DNA from: Hirsutella rhossiliensis
Lineage: Eukaryota; Ascomycota; Sordariomycetes; Hypocreales; Ophiocordycipitaceae
DNA length: 64,000 bases
Direction: 5' to 3'
NCBI RefSeq assembly: GCF_020360975.1
Contig: NW_025408669.1
Location: forward strand, 2,852,001 to 2,916,000
The notes under the pieces were generated by a model, which was not told the origin of the DNA, did not search any database, and saw only the letters and a list, made by a program, of their open reading frames with translations. The translations under genes were made by a program, and so were the position numbers. Below are positions 20,966 through 32,800 of this stretch, piece after piece; the stretch's first letter is position 1, and each line of letters begins with the position of its first letter.

Positions 20966-22815
20966 TTGGAGCCCAATGACCCAACGCAACTCTACTCCCA
21001 CCCTGCTCACGAAAGTCTCGTAGCATCTCTTGTATGTTATCGTAGGGCCGAGTGTGATGTTGTGGGCATGGAGTATCTGCGAGAGATTCAGCCATGACAA
21101 CTGGAGGCGATGAAGGCATCCACGATTCCCCCAATGCTATGTCTTCCTCTATAGATCGCTGGAGCATTTCGTCATCATTGTACTCTTCTCCGTCGTCTTC
21201 GTCGTCGTTGTTGAAGGGGCCGAGACCGTGAAAGTGAACTGTATCCTCACTGCCAGGTAAAGACGACATATCCTCTAGGGGATGCGGCCGCCTAACTGCG
21301 CGGGCGAGGATATCGCTTGCAGTGTTATTCGCCTTTGTAGTGTCTACAAAGAATGGGTCTGCTTTAGGTTCTTTCAGGGCCTTTGTGAATGTCTCGTGGG
21401 ACTCTTGGAGTGTGTAGAACTCAATATCACGCCCCGTATGTTGTAGCCAAGGCTTGAAATTCATCGTCTTGAGTTTCCCGTTGACTTCCTGCTTCTTGCT
21501 AGCGCTGTAATCCGCCCTTATACCCGCCATCTCGTCGCGAATTCGTTTGAGATGCATCCGTAGCTCGCCGGGTTTGCCGCTTGGTATGCTGCTCGAGACT
21601 GCATTCGTATTCGCGCTGGATGTCCTCGATGTTGCAGCTCGTGATGAATTGACCGGACGGCTTAACGATCTTGCCTCGCTTCTTCCTGCTTGCCCACGCT
21701 TCTATACGGCTATTTCGGTCCTTTATAAAGGATTGACTTGAGATTGCAGGATGAGGGCTTCTGTCACCACCTTAGCAGTCTGACGCAAACCCTCACGAGT
21801 TGGTGAACTCAGTACGTCATGGTACCGCTGCCTAATCCTGTTCGTAGTATCCGCAGCGATCTGGAAACGGGCTTCATTAGGCAAAAGTGAGTTATAAGCC
21901 GGGTTCACAAGTCTCTGCTGCCGAAGCTGCTCGTTGAGAAGCCTTGCAACAACGGGTTTTGGTGTCACCGGGTAAAGACCTGTTTTTTCGAAGCCCGCAA
22001 TGATGTTATGGCGCGTGAACCCAGCCTCGTAGACTTTTTGAAAAGCGTTGAGGAAGTCAACCCGCGAGAAAGCAAGGTGGCCCTCTGCGAGTGTTTTTCG
22101 TAGAGCTTTCTGGTGTGCCGCTTTCAGTGGTTGGAAAACACCAACATCCAGCGGCTGCATGATGTGTGGAATGAGGGGGAGAATGGCGATGATGATATCA
22201 AATTTGATGCAGTATTCAGCGAATTCGAGAGTCGTGTGCCCTGTGAAGCCATCTACAACGAGCAACCGGAAAATCCTATCTTCTCGTCCCGTTGGGTCGG
22301 AGGTGCCTCAACCGTCGTCATCCCAAGGTTTGGAACACGAAGATGCTCATCACAGCCAAACCATTGTTCTAGTGACTTCCCAGAGCGTTGTGCTTGCGCT
22401 GAGGATGCCCAGGACCAGCGATTGAAGTGCCTCGCCCATTCGAGATGTATCTGAGCGTTGCTGAAGCCGGTTGGTGATTGAGCAAAGCGGACGCCACTAT
22501 CAATAGCGATACCGGCCCAATTCGTAGGAAATGCGCGAAGATGATCCAGGAGGAAGAGAGTCCCCTGCAGCATTGATCGTGCCAATAACTGTGCAGGATT
22601 CTCGATTCGCCGGATCGAGAACTTCCACCCGACTCTTCACGCGTGTGGTGCGGGTCACGAGAACGTGTACGCGTTCTCGCAAGCAGCCGATCCGAATGCC
22701 GGCTTCATCTTCATTCCAAATCTCCGATGCCCCAATGCGAAACTTCTTGATAGTCTCGTCGAGGTTAGAGAAGAAGTCATTCACTTCCTCAACACTCTGC
22801 GCTTCAAAATACTTC
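20966..22815 (-). pseudogene. pogo copy B transposase, C-terminal part
   Basis: Continuing from the N-terminal half, the protein reads YFEAQSVEEVNDFFSN and ASEIWNEDEAGIRIGC (first catalytic Asp region). Further on are WARHFNRWSW, LLVVDGFTGHTTLEFAEYC (second Asp) and ILPLIPHIMQPLDVGVFQPL with the third acidic position. A tail (SFIKDRNSRIEAW) and an acidic region (NNDDEDDGEEYNDDEM) follow. At least three one-base shifts (near 22530, 21735 and 21550) break it. DDE/DDD pogo transposases cut and paste DNA at TA sites. This copy is inactive. Confidence 0.8.
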
Positions 22816-22820
22816 CGTGC

Positions 22821-23089
22821 TATCGCACGGAGGATGAGCAAGTGGGCATAAAGATCAGGGACTGGAAGACTCTTGATTCTGCTATCTAAGGTGGGAAAGA
22901 GGCGAGATCTTTATAGACTGCCTGAATATGAGAATGGAAGGGAATGGTAGTGAATGGAAGCATCTGATCGGATCATCTGGAAGCCACTGATGCGTTGATG
23001 ATGCCTCCTAGAAGTTTCTGTGGGGAAATGTGAAACGGACTGTGCGAATAGGGGTCAGACTGTTGGAGGCTGATATCCTATGTGTGACA
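22821..23089 (-). repeat. Copia 3' LTR (269 bp)
   Basis: Downstream LTR of the 5.2-kb copia; matches 27708-27978 except for two single-base indels. Confidence 0.92.
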
Positions 23090-23140
23090 TACCCCCCCAG
23101 GTTGTGCTGGCTAGTGGGCAGTGCAAACTGAAGAAAGAAA

Positions 23141-26100
23141 CTAGATCCCTAGCAACGTAGAGATATCGATGAGACCGAGTTGTTTGACGAAAGTAGCAAA
23201 TTTCTGGCCTGGCAGAGCTTTGGTGAGGCCGTCTGCAATCATCTGGGAAGTAGGCGTATAAGTGAGCTTATAGAGGCCTTTCTCAAATGCCTGCCTAGCC
23301 CAACAGGTGTGGATGTCAACGTGACGAAGGGCTGTGCGGAGGCGTGGAATATCCTGTGTGACAAGACGAATGGTTTGAAGGTTGTCACATTGGATCGTCG
23401 GAATTCCATCAAGCTTAAGAGAGCTGCTCAAAGAGACGGAAGGTTGCAATAGTCTCTTTGCCGTGTGCGTGAGAGCAAGCAATTCAGCTTCTGTGGAAGA
23501 AGTGGTGACTGTATCCTGTTTACCGGCTTTCCAAGCAATAGGGCCGCCGAAGAGGGTAAGGATTGAACCCTGGGATGACTTGCGAGTCTTTTTATCATCA
23601 GCGAAAGCAGCGTCGGATGCGCTTTGGAAATCGCTATGATGTTGAGCGTGGAGCTGAGGAACAACATCCTCGTCGAGGCAGGGTTTTCCTGAAAACTGGA
23701 TGGCGAGATACCTAGTGGCGTAAAGGTACTCGATCAGATGGTCTGCGAGCTTGGAGTGATGCTCGGAAGGGTTGTTGAGGAATTCAGCTAGTTTAGACGC
23801 TGGCTTGGCTATGTCCGAGCGGGTGATAGCTGCGGCGTAGGTCAGTGATCCAACTTTGCTCTGGTATAGCTGAATTTGGTCTGGAGAAGCCTGCCCTGTG
23901 TGCGGCTGGACTTCGTTGCACGGGAAAGGCTCCTCTGAAGTGGTCACGCCGTTGAAGGTCGAACCGTTGAACCATCCTTTCAATGTAGGAGTCTTGGCAT
24001 AGCCAAAGCTTCCTGTTGGGTCTGTCACGCAGGACTCTGATACCAAGGAACCATTGTAATTCCCTGGTCTGTCATCGCGTACTTCCTCTTGAGGGCTGCA
24101 ACCATCTCATCAGCTGCGTCCTCGTTTTCCTTGCGATAGAGGAAAACAATATCGTCAACGAAGAAGAAAACAGTGAGCCAGTCGTTCTGGAAGATGCAGG
24201 GTTCGTCGGGACACTGTGTAAGACCAAGCTCTCTGAATGCAGCAGTGAGTTCCTTCTGCCAAAGAAGAGGGGACCGTCGGAGGCCATAGAGGGCTCGCAT
24301 GAGGCGAAGAGCCCATCCCTGTCTGTAGTATCCGTCTGGGAAGGCTACATAGACCTCCTCCTCGTCTTCTAAGAGGGCGTTTGTGAAGGCATTAACTGCG
24401 TCGAGCTGTCGGGTCTCAAGGTCGAATTTGGCGGTGATGGCCATGAGAATCCGGAAAGAACGTCCTGCAAGGGTTGCTGCATAGGTGTCCTTGTCACCTA
24501 GCTGTTGAAGATCTCCTCGAACACAAAGACGGGCTTTGAACTTTGTAAGAAAGCCATGCTTGTCGAACTTATACTTAAAGACCCAGGTAAGTGGCAAAAG
24601 CTTGCCCGTGACCTGGTCTCTGGGGACCGCTCTGAAGGTTCCTCTCTGTTGGAGTGCTTTCCACTCGGCGTGGGCCCTTCTCTGAACTGAGGACCAAATC
24701 TGTGGGTGCGAAGTTCCTTATACGTCGTAGGTTCGGGAGGAAGGTGTCGTCTGTGAAGTTTTTCTTCTCTGCCGAGAAAGAAAGAGCTGTGGAATTGACC
24801 CTTAGTGTTGGTCGAAAAGCACTGAGCTTGCGAGGCTTTGGAGTGCGGGCTGAGCGCCGTGGCTGAGAGTCACTCGGACCGGGGTCCGGTGTCGGATATG
24901 GGTGCTGAATGTCATGAAACTCATCCTGATCATCCGAGTCCTCGCGATCAGATGGTTCGGGTTGTACCACAATCGTGGTGGCGTCTCCTTGGTCTGAGGT
25001 TGAGGGAGATTGCTCAACGGGGTCAGGTTCAGGTTCATCGATTTGAGTGGGGATTTCCTCGTAATCCGACTCGTCCTCGATGTGGGCTGGAAGCTGTACT
25101 TCACGCGATGCGGGATAGGTTCTGGTGGCTGATCATTTCCGTCATAGAAGATGCTTTCATTGAAGGTCACATCTCGGACCCTTCGGACTTCTGATGTGGA
25201 CGGAATCCAGATCCTGAAAATGTTCGTGGAATCATATCCAACGAGATAACCGATTTCTGTGTGAGGGTCGGTCTTTAGGTCCTTCTTCTGTCTGTTCTGA
25301 ATGGCCTGGGGTGTCAAGGGATAGGCTCTGCAGCCGTATGCCTTGAGAAACGTGATGTCAGGCTGGTCTTGCTGGTAGCCTATGTCTCTGTTGTTGTCTC
25401 GCAGCCACTGATGAAGCAGCTGGAAAGGCGTTCGGAAGCTGTGGTTCTGCATGGGCGATCTGTTGTGCAAAAACACTGCAGCTTTCCAGGTTTCTGGCCA
25501 AAGATCAGATGGTAAATTGGCATCAATTCCCATTGTTCTGGCCTGGGCAGATATTACCCCCCCAGATCGCTCTGCAGAACCGTTTTGAGCGGGAGTGTAA
25601 GGGGCAGAAGGTTCATCTTGAATCCCTTTTCCTCGATCCAGCTCTCATACGCACTCTGAAGAGAACGATCGTTATCACGGTGGATAATGCAAATGTTGAG
25701 ATTCCATTGGCGTTGAACCATTGCCTCGTGGTTTCTCAAAGCAGTCATAACGGACCCTTGTGTCGCGTCATTCAGAAGGTAGATGAAGATCATGCTTGTA
25801 AATTCATCTTTGATAAGAAGAACAGCTTCCTTGCCGTTGAATGAGGTGTTCATACTGAAGATATCAACGTAGATTCTCCAGAATGGTCTGGGGCTCGGTT
25901 TTGAGGGGTTCGGCGAGACGACCTTCTTTCCCTTCCCAAGGAACACGCGGTGCAATCGATGGTAACTGGGCCTTTGATCTTCGAACCCGTCGTGTTCTCA
26001 ACAAGATGCTCTAGGGCTTGAGCGTTCAAGTGACCTAGGCGCTTATGCCAAAGCGTAGCATCTGCTGTTTTCACTGCGCGAGGTGCAGATGAAGATGTGA

Positions 26101-27635
26101 AGTTGGAGGCGTGAGAGTCCTTAATCGGGTTGAACTCGATGACCGGTTGACGAAAGCGGCGTTTCGTATGAAATATAATCTGATCGTCTTTAGAGACGCG
26201 TCCAGATAGTGGATTCCAGTTGTATCCCTTCGCAAGAAAGCGGTCGAGGGATGCGATGTTGGTGTGGAATTTTGGCACGAAGGCAACTTCGTTGAGCTGA
26301 AAAGTCCTCCTTCTTCAAGCTTCATACGGACTGTGCCGTAGCCAAGGATCTGAAGTTGACTATCGCCTGCAAAGAGCTCTTCTGGCTCTGCAAGGGCGGT
26401 GTAGTCAAGAAAACGGGATCGGTTGTTGCAAATGTGTGTGTCTGATCCGGAATCAAGGATAAAGGAGTCATACAGCGGGTAGACTGCCTTTCCGTCGAGA
26501 AACTGGTTGATGGAGGTGTTGAGGAGGCGGTGTGTTGTCAGGAGCTGGTAGAAGACCGGCAAACGCTGTACCTTTAACGGAGGAGTCGGACGATTTCTCC
26601 ATTTCCTTCTTCTTGAAGTCTTGTGCTTTCTCCGTCATCTTCTTTGCCCATGGATTGGAGTCGAGGATTTCTTGATCTTCTTCTCAACCTTCTGATCAGG
26701 AGTCCAGCCATCAGGCCGAGCTGATTTGATGAGATAGAAGCAATCTACGAAGCGGTGATATTCTCCGCAGACACACATAGGAACACCATCAGCGTTCTTG
26801 CTTGAAGACCACTTAGGCTTGTCCTCTTTCCTCTCCGATTTCTCTCCCTTGCCTTGGAAGGCAGCTCCGAATGATCCTTTGCTGTTGTTGGCGGCCTTGA
26901 TTCGGTGAGCTCGTTCAAAGATCTCACTGATCTTAATGCCGTCCGGGAAGTCGGTCTTCCAATCAGGCTTGCCGAATACGGCCTCGTCTTCCATTTTGTT
27001 GACCCAATAGTCTGTGAATGGGGCGTTGATGGACGAAACAGCCTGTAGGAAATCTTGGGTAGGGCGAAGGTCCTGGACATCAGGAAGCCCTAATTGCTTT
27101 GCCTCAGTGAGGACTTTCTGCCATTGGGTGACCCAAGCTTCGATCTTGGTCCTGTTTGGCGACTGAAGGGTGGAACGATAACGCTGAACAACTTCCTCTC
27201 GAGTGCCCAGTCGGTTGGGGCCACACGAGCCTGAAGCAAGGCAAGTTGCTTTGCAACGTCGTGTTCCTCGGCAATGGTGCTGTAGTAGTTGCCGATGGTC
27301 TTGACGATGTGTTGTTGAAGGCTGGCGAGTGCCTTCACTTGATCCCTATACCCTTGAAGCTTCGAGCGGTATTGGGTGTGGAGGAATTCGAGACGGCGAA
27401 ATTCCTCCGAGGTCAGATCCACGAGATCAGATGCTTCGTGGTTGATTTGTCGGAATGTTGGTTCAACTGGCTGCTGAAGAACCGGCTTACCCTCCTTGAC
27501 GGCAGGGTCCAGAAAGTCCCAAAGACTGTGGGACGTGGCGAATTTCTTGATGATAGAAATCCATTGTTTCCAGTCGCAAGGGCCGTTGAGCACGGTGCCC
27601 TTGGAAGAGCCATCAAGATCTAGAGCTGAGCTCAT
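23141..27635 (-). pseudogene. Copia gag-pol polyprotein, frameshifted
   Basis: Translation starts at 27635 (MSSALDLDGSSKGTV). Domains follow in Ty1 order. Gag ends in a zinc-knuckle-like CVCGEYHRFVDC (near 26770). The protease motif is LDSGSDTHICNN (near 26450), and the GAG-pre-integrase block is LWHKRLGHLNAQALEHL (near 26040). The integrase core has IYVDIFSMNTSFNGK and NGSAERSGG, and the reverse transcriptase has FFFVDDIVFLY (near 24160). RNase H has TEAELLALTHTAKRL and ends at 23141. The frame changes at least six times, so no full polyprotein can be made. The substrates would be its own RNA and the host target DNA. Confidence 0.88.
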
Positions 27636-27694
27636 TGTGGAAGCTATTCTGCGCAGCGGAATGAACGAGAATAAGATACCCAGTCAATGGCAGA

Positions 27695-27707
27695 CCGGGC
27701 TCATAAC
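27695..27707 (-). promoter_or_regulatory. Copia primer binding site, tRNA-iMet anticodon-loop type
   Basis: Directly after the 5' LTR the minus strand reads GTTATGAGCCCGG. It is complementary to the anticodon stem-loop of initiator methionine tRNA (GGGCTCATAAC), the priming mode known for Drosophila copia, where a half tRNA is used. The same 13 bases occur in the copia at 57-62 kb. Confidence 0.7.
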
Positions 27708-27978
27708 TATCGCACGGAGGATGAGCAAGTGGGCATAAAGATCAGGGACTGGAAGACTCTTGATTCTGCTATCTAAGGTGGGAAAGAGGCGAGATCTTTA
27801 TAGACTGCCTGAATATGAGAATGGAAGGGAATGGTAGTGAATGGAAGCATCTGATCGGATCATCTGGAAGCCACTGATGCGTTGATGATGCCTCCTAGAA
27901 GTTTCTGTGGGGAAATGTGGAAACGGACTGTGCGAATAGGGGGTCAGACTGTTGGAGGCTGATATCCTATGTGTGACA
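27708..27978 (-). repeat. Copia 5' LTR (271 bp)
   Basis: Upstream LTR of the 5.2-kb copia, promoter side for minus-strand transcription. Confidence 0.92.
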
Positions 27979-27983
27979 CGTGC

Positions 27984-28475
27984 TCTCTCGACGGCCTTCA
28001 AGTAAGTCTTCTTGACCTCAGGGTGACTTTGGCGCCAGCCTGCGAGCCAGTTCTGAGACATAGGTCTTGATGATGGATCTCGTCGCTGCCTGATTGTATT
28101 TGCGGCAGCCTCAAGCTGCTCCTTTCCCGCTGGAATACCAGTACGCTCCATCCACTGTATGTACGCCACAAGGGCGTTATCTTCATCCTCGGTCAACGCA
28201 GTTGGGCGCCCCTGACCTCGGGCAAATGGGTTTTCCAAAGAACGGATGGCCCTCTCGACAGCGCCTCTATTGACTTTGTACCTAGGAGCCGCTTTGCGGA
28301 TAGAAAGGGGGGTTCGTTGTGGTGTTGTGGCACGACGTAGGGCCGCTCTAGGCGGCCGGCGAGAGGCGATGACGTCTCGCGCGGCGGCTAGGGCATTGTC
28401 ATTGGGAGTCATACCGTATGAAATAGAGAATAACCTCTCAAGTTGGTTTGGGTTGAAAATACGCGTTGACGGCAA
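27984..28475 (-). pseudogene. pogo copy B transposase, N-terminal DNA-binding part
   Basis: Starts MPSTRIFNPNQLERLFS at 28475. Residues about 30-80 form a psq-like helix-turn-helix (KAAPRYKVNRGAVERAI). A CENP-B/Tc5-type helix-turn-helix follows (ALTEDEDNALVAYIQWMERT ... QNWLAGWRQSHPE). These two domains bind the TIRs of pogo elements. The frame is open to AVERAR at 27984, where the copia insertion starts. It continues in frame at 22815. Confidence 0.82.
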
Positions 28476-28503
28476 TTGAGACGGTACTCAAAAGAGAGGC
28501 GAC

Positions 28504-28603
28504 TGTCACGGAATTTTTGTGATGTCACGGATTTTTTGTGCCAACTAAAGGGCGTAAGACCTTTAGTGGGCTGCCGTGGCCCCACCACGCTTAGACCAAC
28601 GGG
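28504..28603 (-). repeat. pogo copy B terminal inverted repeat
   Basis: About 100 bp match the TIRs of copy A (12763 and 15302), ending CCAACGGG then TA. It lies just upstream of the transposase start and, on its other side, 20 bp from the gag start of a Ty3 element. Confidence 0.85.
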
Positions 28604-28623
28604 TAACGTTCAGCGAAGTCGCG

Positions 28624-29868
28624 ATGGCCGAAGATAACAACATGCAGCCGGACGTCCTCAGCGCCCTGGTTGCCGAGATACGAAGTTTGAGAGAAGAGAA
28701 TTCCCGAAGAAATACCCAGTTTGAAGAACGGTTTATTGCCTTGGAACTCCAGCAACACCAGCAATCCCGTTCGTCTGAACTCCCAAAGCCGACGCCATCT
28801 GTCACCCCGGCTGTCCCCATCGAGGACATCCATGTAGTCGCCACTCACAGCCCTCATCCAACCAAGCGCCCCAAATTACGAGACATCCCGAAATTCGGCG
28901 GCGACAAGGCCCAGTGGCGAAGCTGGAAACTAGAAACCGAAGGAAAACTACGAGTCGATAAAGAAGCCCTTGGAGATGCAGAGGGCCACTTTATGTACAT
29001 CTTCATGAGCCTAGAAGGCAAGGCTAAAGACAACGTGACCACATTTGTGGAGATGCAAACCGAGAAGAAAACGTTCAATGTTGCTGAACTACTCAACCGC
29101 CTCGAGTTGTTGTACGGGGAGAGGGATCGCAAGCAGAGAGCTACACGCAACTTGCATTCGATTAAGCAAGGGAGAATGAACCATTCACGTCCTTTACCCC
29201 GCTTTGAGAGGAGATCGCCAATGCCAACGCCGAGTATTGGCCAGACGACAGCAAGATTTCCTACCCAGGAGGCACTAAACGACAAAATGAAAGCAGCCCT
29301 TATAGGCTCTGACCCCTCTGCCATCAGCAGCTACGTTGGGCTGGCGAGGAGATGCGATTCGCTGAGCAGCCAGATGGAACTGTTGGGTCAGTGGAAAAGG
29401 CCCCGAGGCAACACAAAGAGTTCGGACAACTATGACAACCACCAGAACCATGGAGGCCAGGCCGCCCAGAAACAGTCCGGCCAGAAAACTGAAGTTAGAC
29501 GAGAGGACATGATGGAATGGGAGCCAACTCTACAAGCATCCGCGAAAGTGAACGCTGCGCGCACCCGCAGTGATAAGAACACATATGGTCACCAATCCAA
29601 CCGACCAGAAGACCAAGCGCTGTTGGGCAAGCGTGCAAAGTGGGTCGATCAGACCGAGATGGACGCCCGTTACCGTGAAGGGCGTTGCCTTCGTTGTGGA
29701 AGAGACAACTGCAGGATCGAGCGCTGCCCATTGGCTGCGCCTATCCGACCCGCAAACGCGACCCGTCGCACTCAGGTCAATGCCGTGGCTCCGACACGAC
29801 CAGCGGTCACTAATGCCGAGATCGCCGAAGACGAAGCTTCGTCTCATAGCGATGAAGATTCAGACTAG
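28624..29868 (+). CDS. Ty3-type Gag, intact frame
   Basis: The protein from ATG 28624 (MAEDNNMQPDVLSALV) has about 414 residues. It opens with a coiled coil (ALVAEIRSLREENSRRN). It has the retrotransposon Gag fold region near residue 85 onward (PKFGGDKAQWRSWKLETEGK) and a CCHC-like knuckle CLRCGRDNCRIERCPL near residue 360. The open frame actually starts at 28576 inside the pogo TIR, but the ATG at 28624 fits the family. Gag packages element RNA into particles. It is the only long intact frame of this element. Confidence 0.8.
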   Translation: MAEDNNMQPDVLSALVAEIRSLREENSRRNTQFEERFIALELQQHQQSRSSELPKPTPSVTPAVPIEDIHVVATHSPHPTKRPKLRDIPKFGGDKAQWRSWKLETEGKLRVDKEALGDAEGHFMYIFMSLEGKAKDNVTTFVEMQTEKKTFNVAELLNRLELLYGERDRKQRATRNLHSIKQGRMNHSRPLPRFERRSPMPTPSIGQTTARFPTQEALNDKMKAALIGSDPSAISSYVGLARRCDSLSSQMELLGQWKRPRGNTKSSDNYDNHQNHGGQAAQKQSGQKTEVRREDMMEWEPTLQASAKVNAARTRSDKNTYGHQSNRPEDQALLGKRAKWVDQTEMDARYREGRCLRCGRDNCRIERCPLAAPIRPANATRRTQVNAVAPTRPAVTNAEIAEDEASSHSDEDSD

Positions 29869-29882
29869 GACACGCGGCGGCT

Positions 29883-32800
29883 GTGAGAGAATGGGATGTG
29901 AGCGGAAAAGCAAAAATGGACGGAGAACCGTTCATAGCAGACGTCAGGGTGAACGGCACAGACTTTGTGCCATCTCTTGTCGACTATGGCTGCCTCTGCT
30001 ACGGCGCGGTTAGCAAGCGCACATTTCACTCTCTCCAGTTGCCACATATACGCGTCCAGCCGCGCATCTTGGAGAATGCAGCGGGAGACGGCAAGGAGGT
30101 CAAAATCGACAAGATCACGTATGTGTCGATCGACCTCGATGGACATCAGCAGCATCGTGTTTTCATGTACGTCATCGACGATCTTAACTGGGACATGATC
30201 CTGGGTAAACGATGGATGGAAGACCAGGATGTTCACATCCACGCAAAGGAAGGATATCTCGAGATCGGGTCCAGTGGAGTTCAAGTACGAGACCGACGAC
30301 GTTACCAGCCTCCCCAGCTAGACGTCTCTAATGTCATGGCCGCAACCTTTTTAGCGGAAGCACGCCGTGACAAACGCAAAGGCGGCATTGGAGTTCACTC
30401 GGTCACAATGGCGGATATTGACAAGGCCCTAAGACCGAAACCGAAGACTGACGTAATGGAGAAGCTGCCACCACAGTACCACAAGTGGTCTCGAGCTTTC
30501 TCTCAGCAACTGGCCGACCAGCTGCCCCCTCATCGGCCAGGTGTGGACCTGAAGATCGAAGTGCTGAAAGACGAGCATGGCCGAGAGAAGCCCTACCCTG
30601 GGGACCGCTTTACAGCATGTCCCGCGAGGAGCTATTGGTGCTACGAAAGACCCTCACATAACTACTCGACAAGGGATTTATTAGAGTCAGCAGCTCGCCA
30701 GCCGCAGCACCAGTCCTTATGGTGAAGAAGCCCGGTGGAGGCATCCGCTTCTGCGTGGATTACAGAGGTTTGAACCATATAACGAAGAGGGACCGCTATC
30801 CCTTGCCCTTACTGAGCGAGACCTTGCGAACTATAGCCAAGGCAAGGTGGTTCACCAAGGTAGATGTAATAGCAGCGTTCCATAAGATCAGGTCGCCCCG
30901 CCGACGAAGAAAAGACAGCTTTCAGAACGCGCTATGGATCCTTCGAATGGCTGGTAGTTCCATTCGGCCTGACAGGCGCACCAGCAGCCTTTCAGCGGTA
31001 CATTAACAGCGCGCTCCAGGATTACCTAGACGATTTTGTGTCAGCATATATCGACGATGTCCTGATCTTCTCCTCTGAAGCCTGCAAGACCACCGCGACA
31101 AAGTCGGCAAGGTCCTCCAACGACTGATGGATGCTGGGCTGCAACTGGACATCAACAAGAGCGAATTCGAAGTCAAGGCTGTGAAATACCTTGGGTTTAT
31201 CATCGAGGCGGAGTGTGGGATCCGAGTCGACCCAGAGAAGGTTGAGGCTGTGAAGGGATGGGCAACCCCGACGAATGTTAAATCCGTGAGGAGTTTCATC
31301 GGATTCGCGAACTTCTACAGGATATTTATGCCAGACTTCTCGGTGATAGCTGAGCGCTAACGCGGCTAACGAAGAAGGACGCCATTCCGTTGGGATGGAT
31401 TGTGCGACGAAGCCTTCGAGAAGCTCAAGGACCTGTTGATCACGGCCCCGATCCTGCACACTTCCATCCAGAAAGGAGACTATCTTGAAGCAGACGCTTC
31501 AGGATTCGCGTCGGGAGGCGTGCTCTTGCAGAGAGATGATAAGGGTGGACTGGTACGACCTGTCGCATACTTCTCGAAGAAACATTCGGCAGCCGAAGCG
31601 AACTACGCTATCCATGACAAGGAGCTACTCGCCATTCTCAGATGTTTGGAGCAGTGGGAACCAGAGCTACGGGCAGTAGAGCACTTCAAGATCCTAACGG
31701 ACCACAAGAACCTGAGATACTTCTACTCGGAAAGGAGGTTGACAGAGAGACAAGTGCGGTGGTCGGAGTTCCTGTCCAGGTTCCAATTCGAACTCGAATG
31801 GAGGCCGGGCCGCAAGGGCGGATTGCCTGACGCACTCTCTCGACGGGACCAGGATATGCCGGCCAACCACTCTGATGAACGACTAAAGGGACGCATTATG
31901 AGGCTATTCCAAGATGATCACCTTAGAAGGGTCCCAATATCGACATTGTCTACCAACACCGAGGGTGCCCAGGAAATCAACTTCGGAAAAGAGATCAGGA
32001 TATTTGAAGATGAGGAGTTACAGCAGCTGTGGCACGCCGCACGCCAAGAAGACAAGCTCTATCAAGAACTCACGAAGCTGGTAGCAGATGGAGCGAAGAG
32101 TTTGCCAACAGAATTACAGAAGGAGAAGGTTGTCAGCATTTCAGAGTGCTCATTAGACAATAGAGGCCTGCTGTGCTTTAGAGAACGCGTCTGGATACCC
32201 GGTTCGGAGCCGCTACGTACGAGGATCATCCAGGAAACTCACGACTCTCATATCACCGGACATCCTGGAAGGGACCTCACGTACTCGACTCTGTCGAGAC
32301 GCTTCTTCTGGCCGGGTGCCGCTAGCGATGTACGTCGGTTTGTGCGCAACTGCGAGGTTTGCGGACGAAACACCATCTGGAGGGATACAAAGAAAGGACT
32401 CCTAAAGCCGCTCCCTATTCCGCAACGCATATGGAGCGAAATTACCATTGACTTTATCACTGACCTCCCACCGTCGGGGAAGGATGGCGCGACGAACTGC
32501 ATGGTGGTCACGGACCGACTCACCAAAGGCGTCGAACTCGAAGGATTGAACGATATTTCCACAGAAGCGGTTGCAAGAAGACTATTCGAACGACATTACC
32601 CTGTCCATGGCATCCCAACGGCTATCGCCAGTGATCGGGGTCCCCAGTTTGTCAGTGGTATGTGGAAAAGTTTCTGTCAGATGCTAGGGATCGAGCAGCG
32701 GTTGTCGACGGCGTACCATCCACAAACCGACGGTGCAACAGAACGAATGAACCAAGAGGTAGAGAGGATTCTTCGGATATGGACGAATTATCTGCAGGAG

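Larger units (their letters stand above)
22821..27978 (-). mobile_element. Near-complete copia (Ty1-type) retrotransposon
   Basis: LTRs 22821-23089 and 27708-27978 are identical apart from two one-base indels. On the minus strand they start TGTCACACATAGG. A 5-bp duplication CGTGC flanks the element (22816-22820, 27979-27983). Removing it with one duplication copy joins the two halves of a pogo transposase in frame (AVERARKYFEAQ). A G-rich polypurine tract (GGGGGGGTA) precedes the 3' LTR. The very similar LTRs point to a recent insertion, yet the coding part has several frameshifts. Confidence 0.92.
20966..28603 (-). mobile_element. pogo element copy B, split by a copia element
   Basis: The transposase runs on the minus strand in two halves, 28475-27984 and 22815-20966, with a copia element between. 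The outer 5' end has the family TIR 28504-28603 followed by TA (28604-28605). The other TIR is not seen; the element ends at the 178-bp palindrome. Confidence 0.75.
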
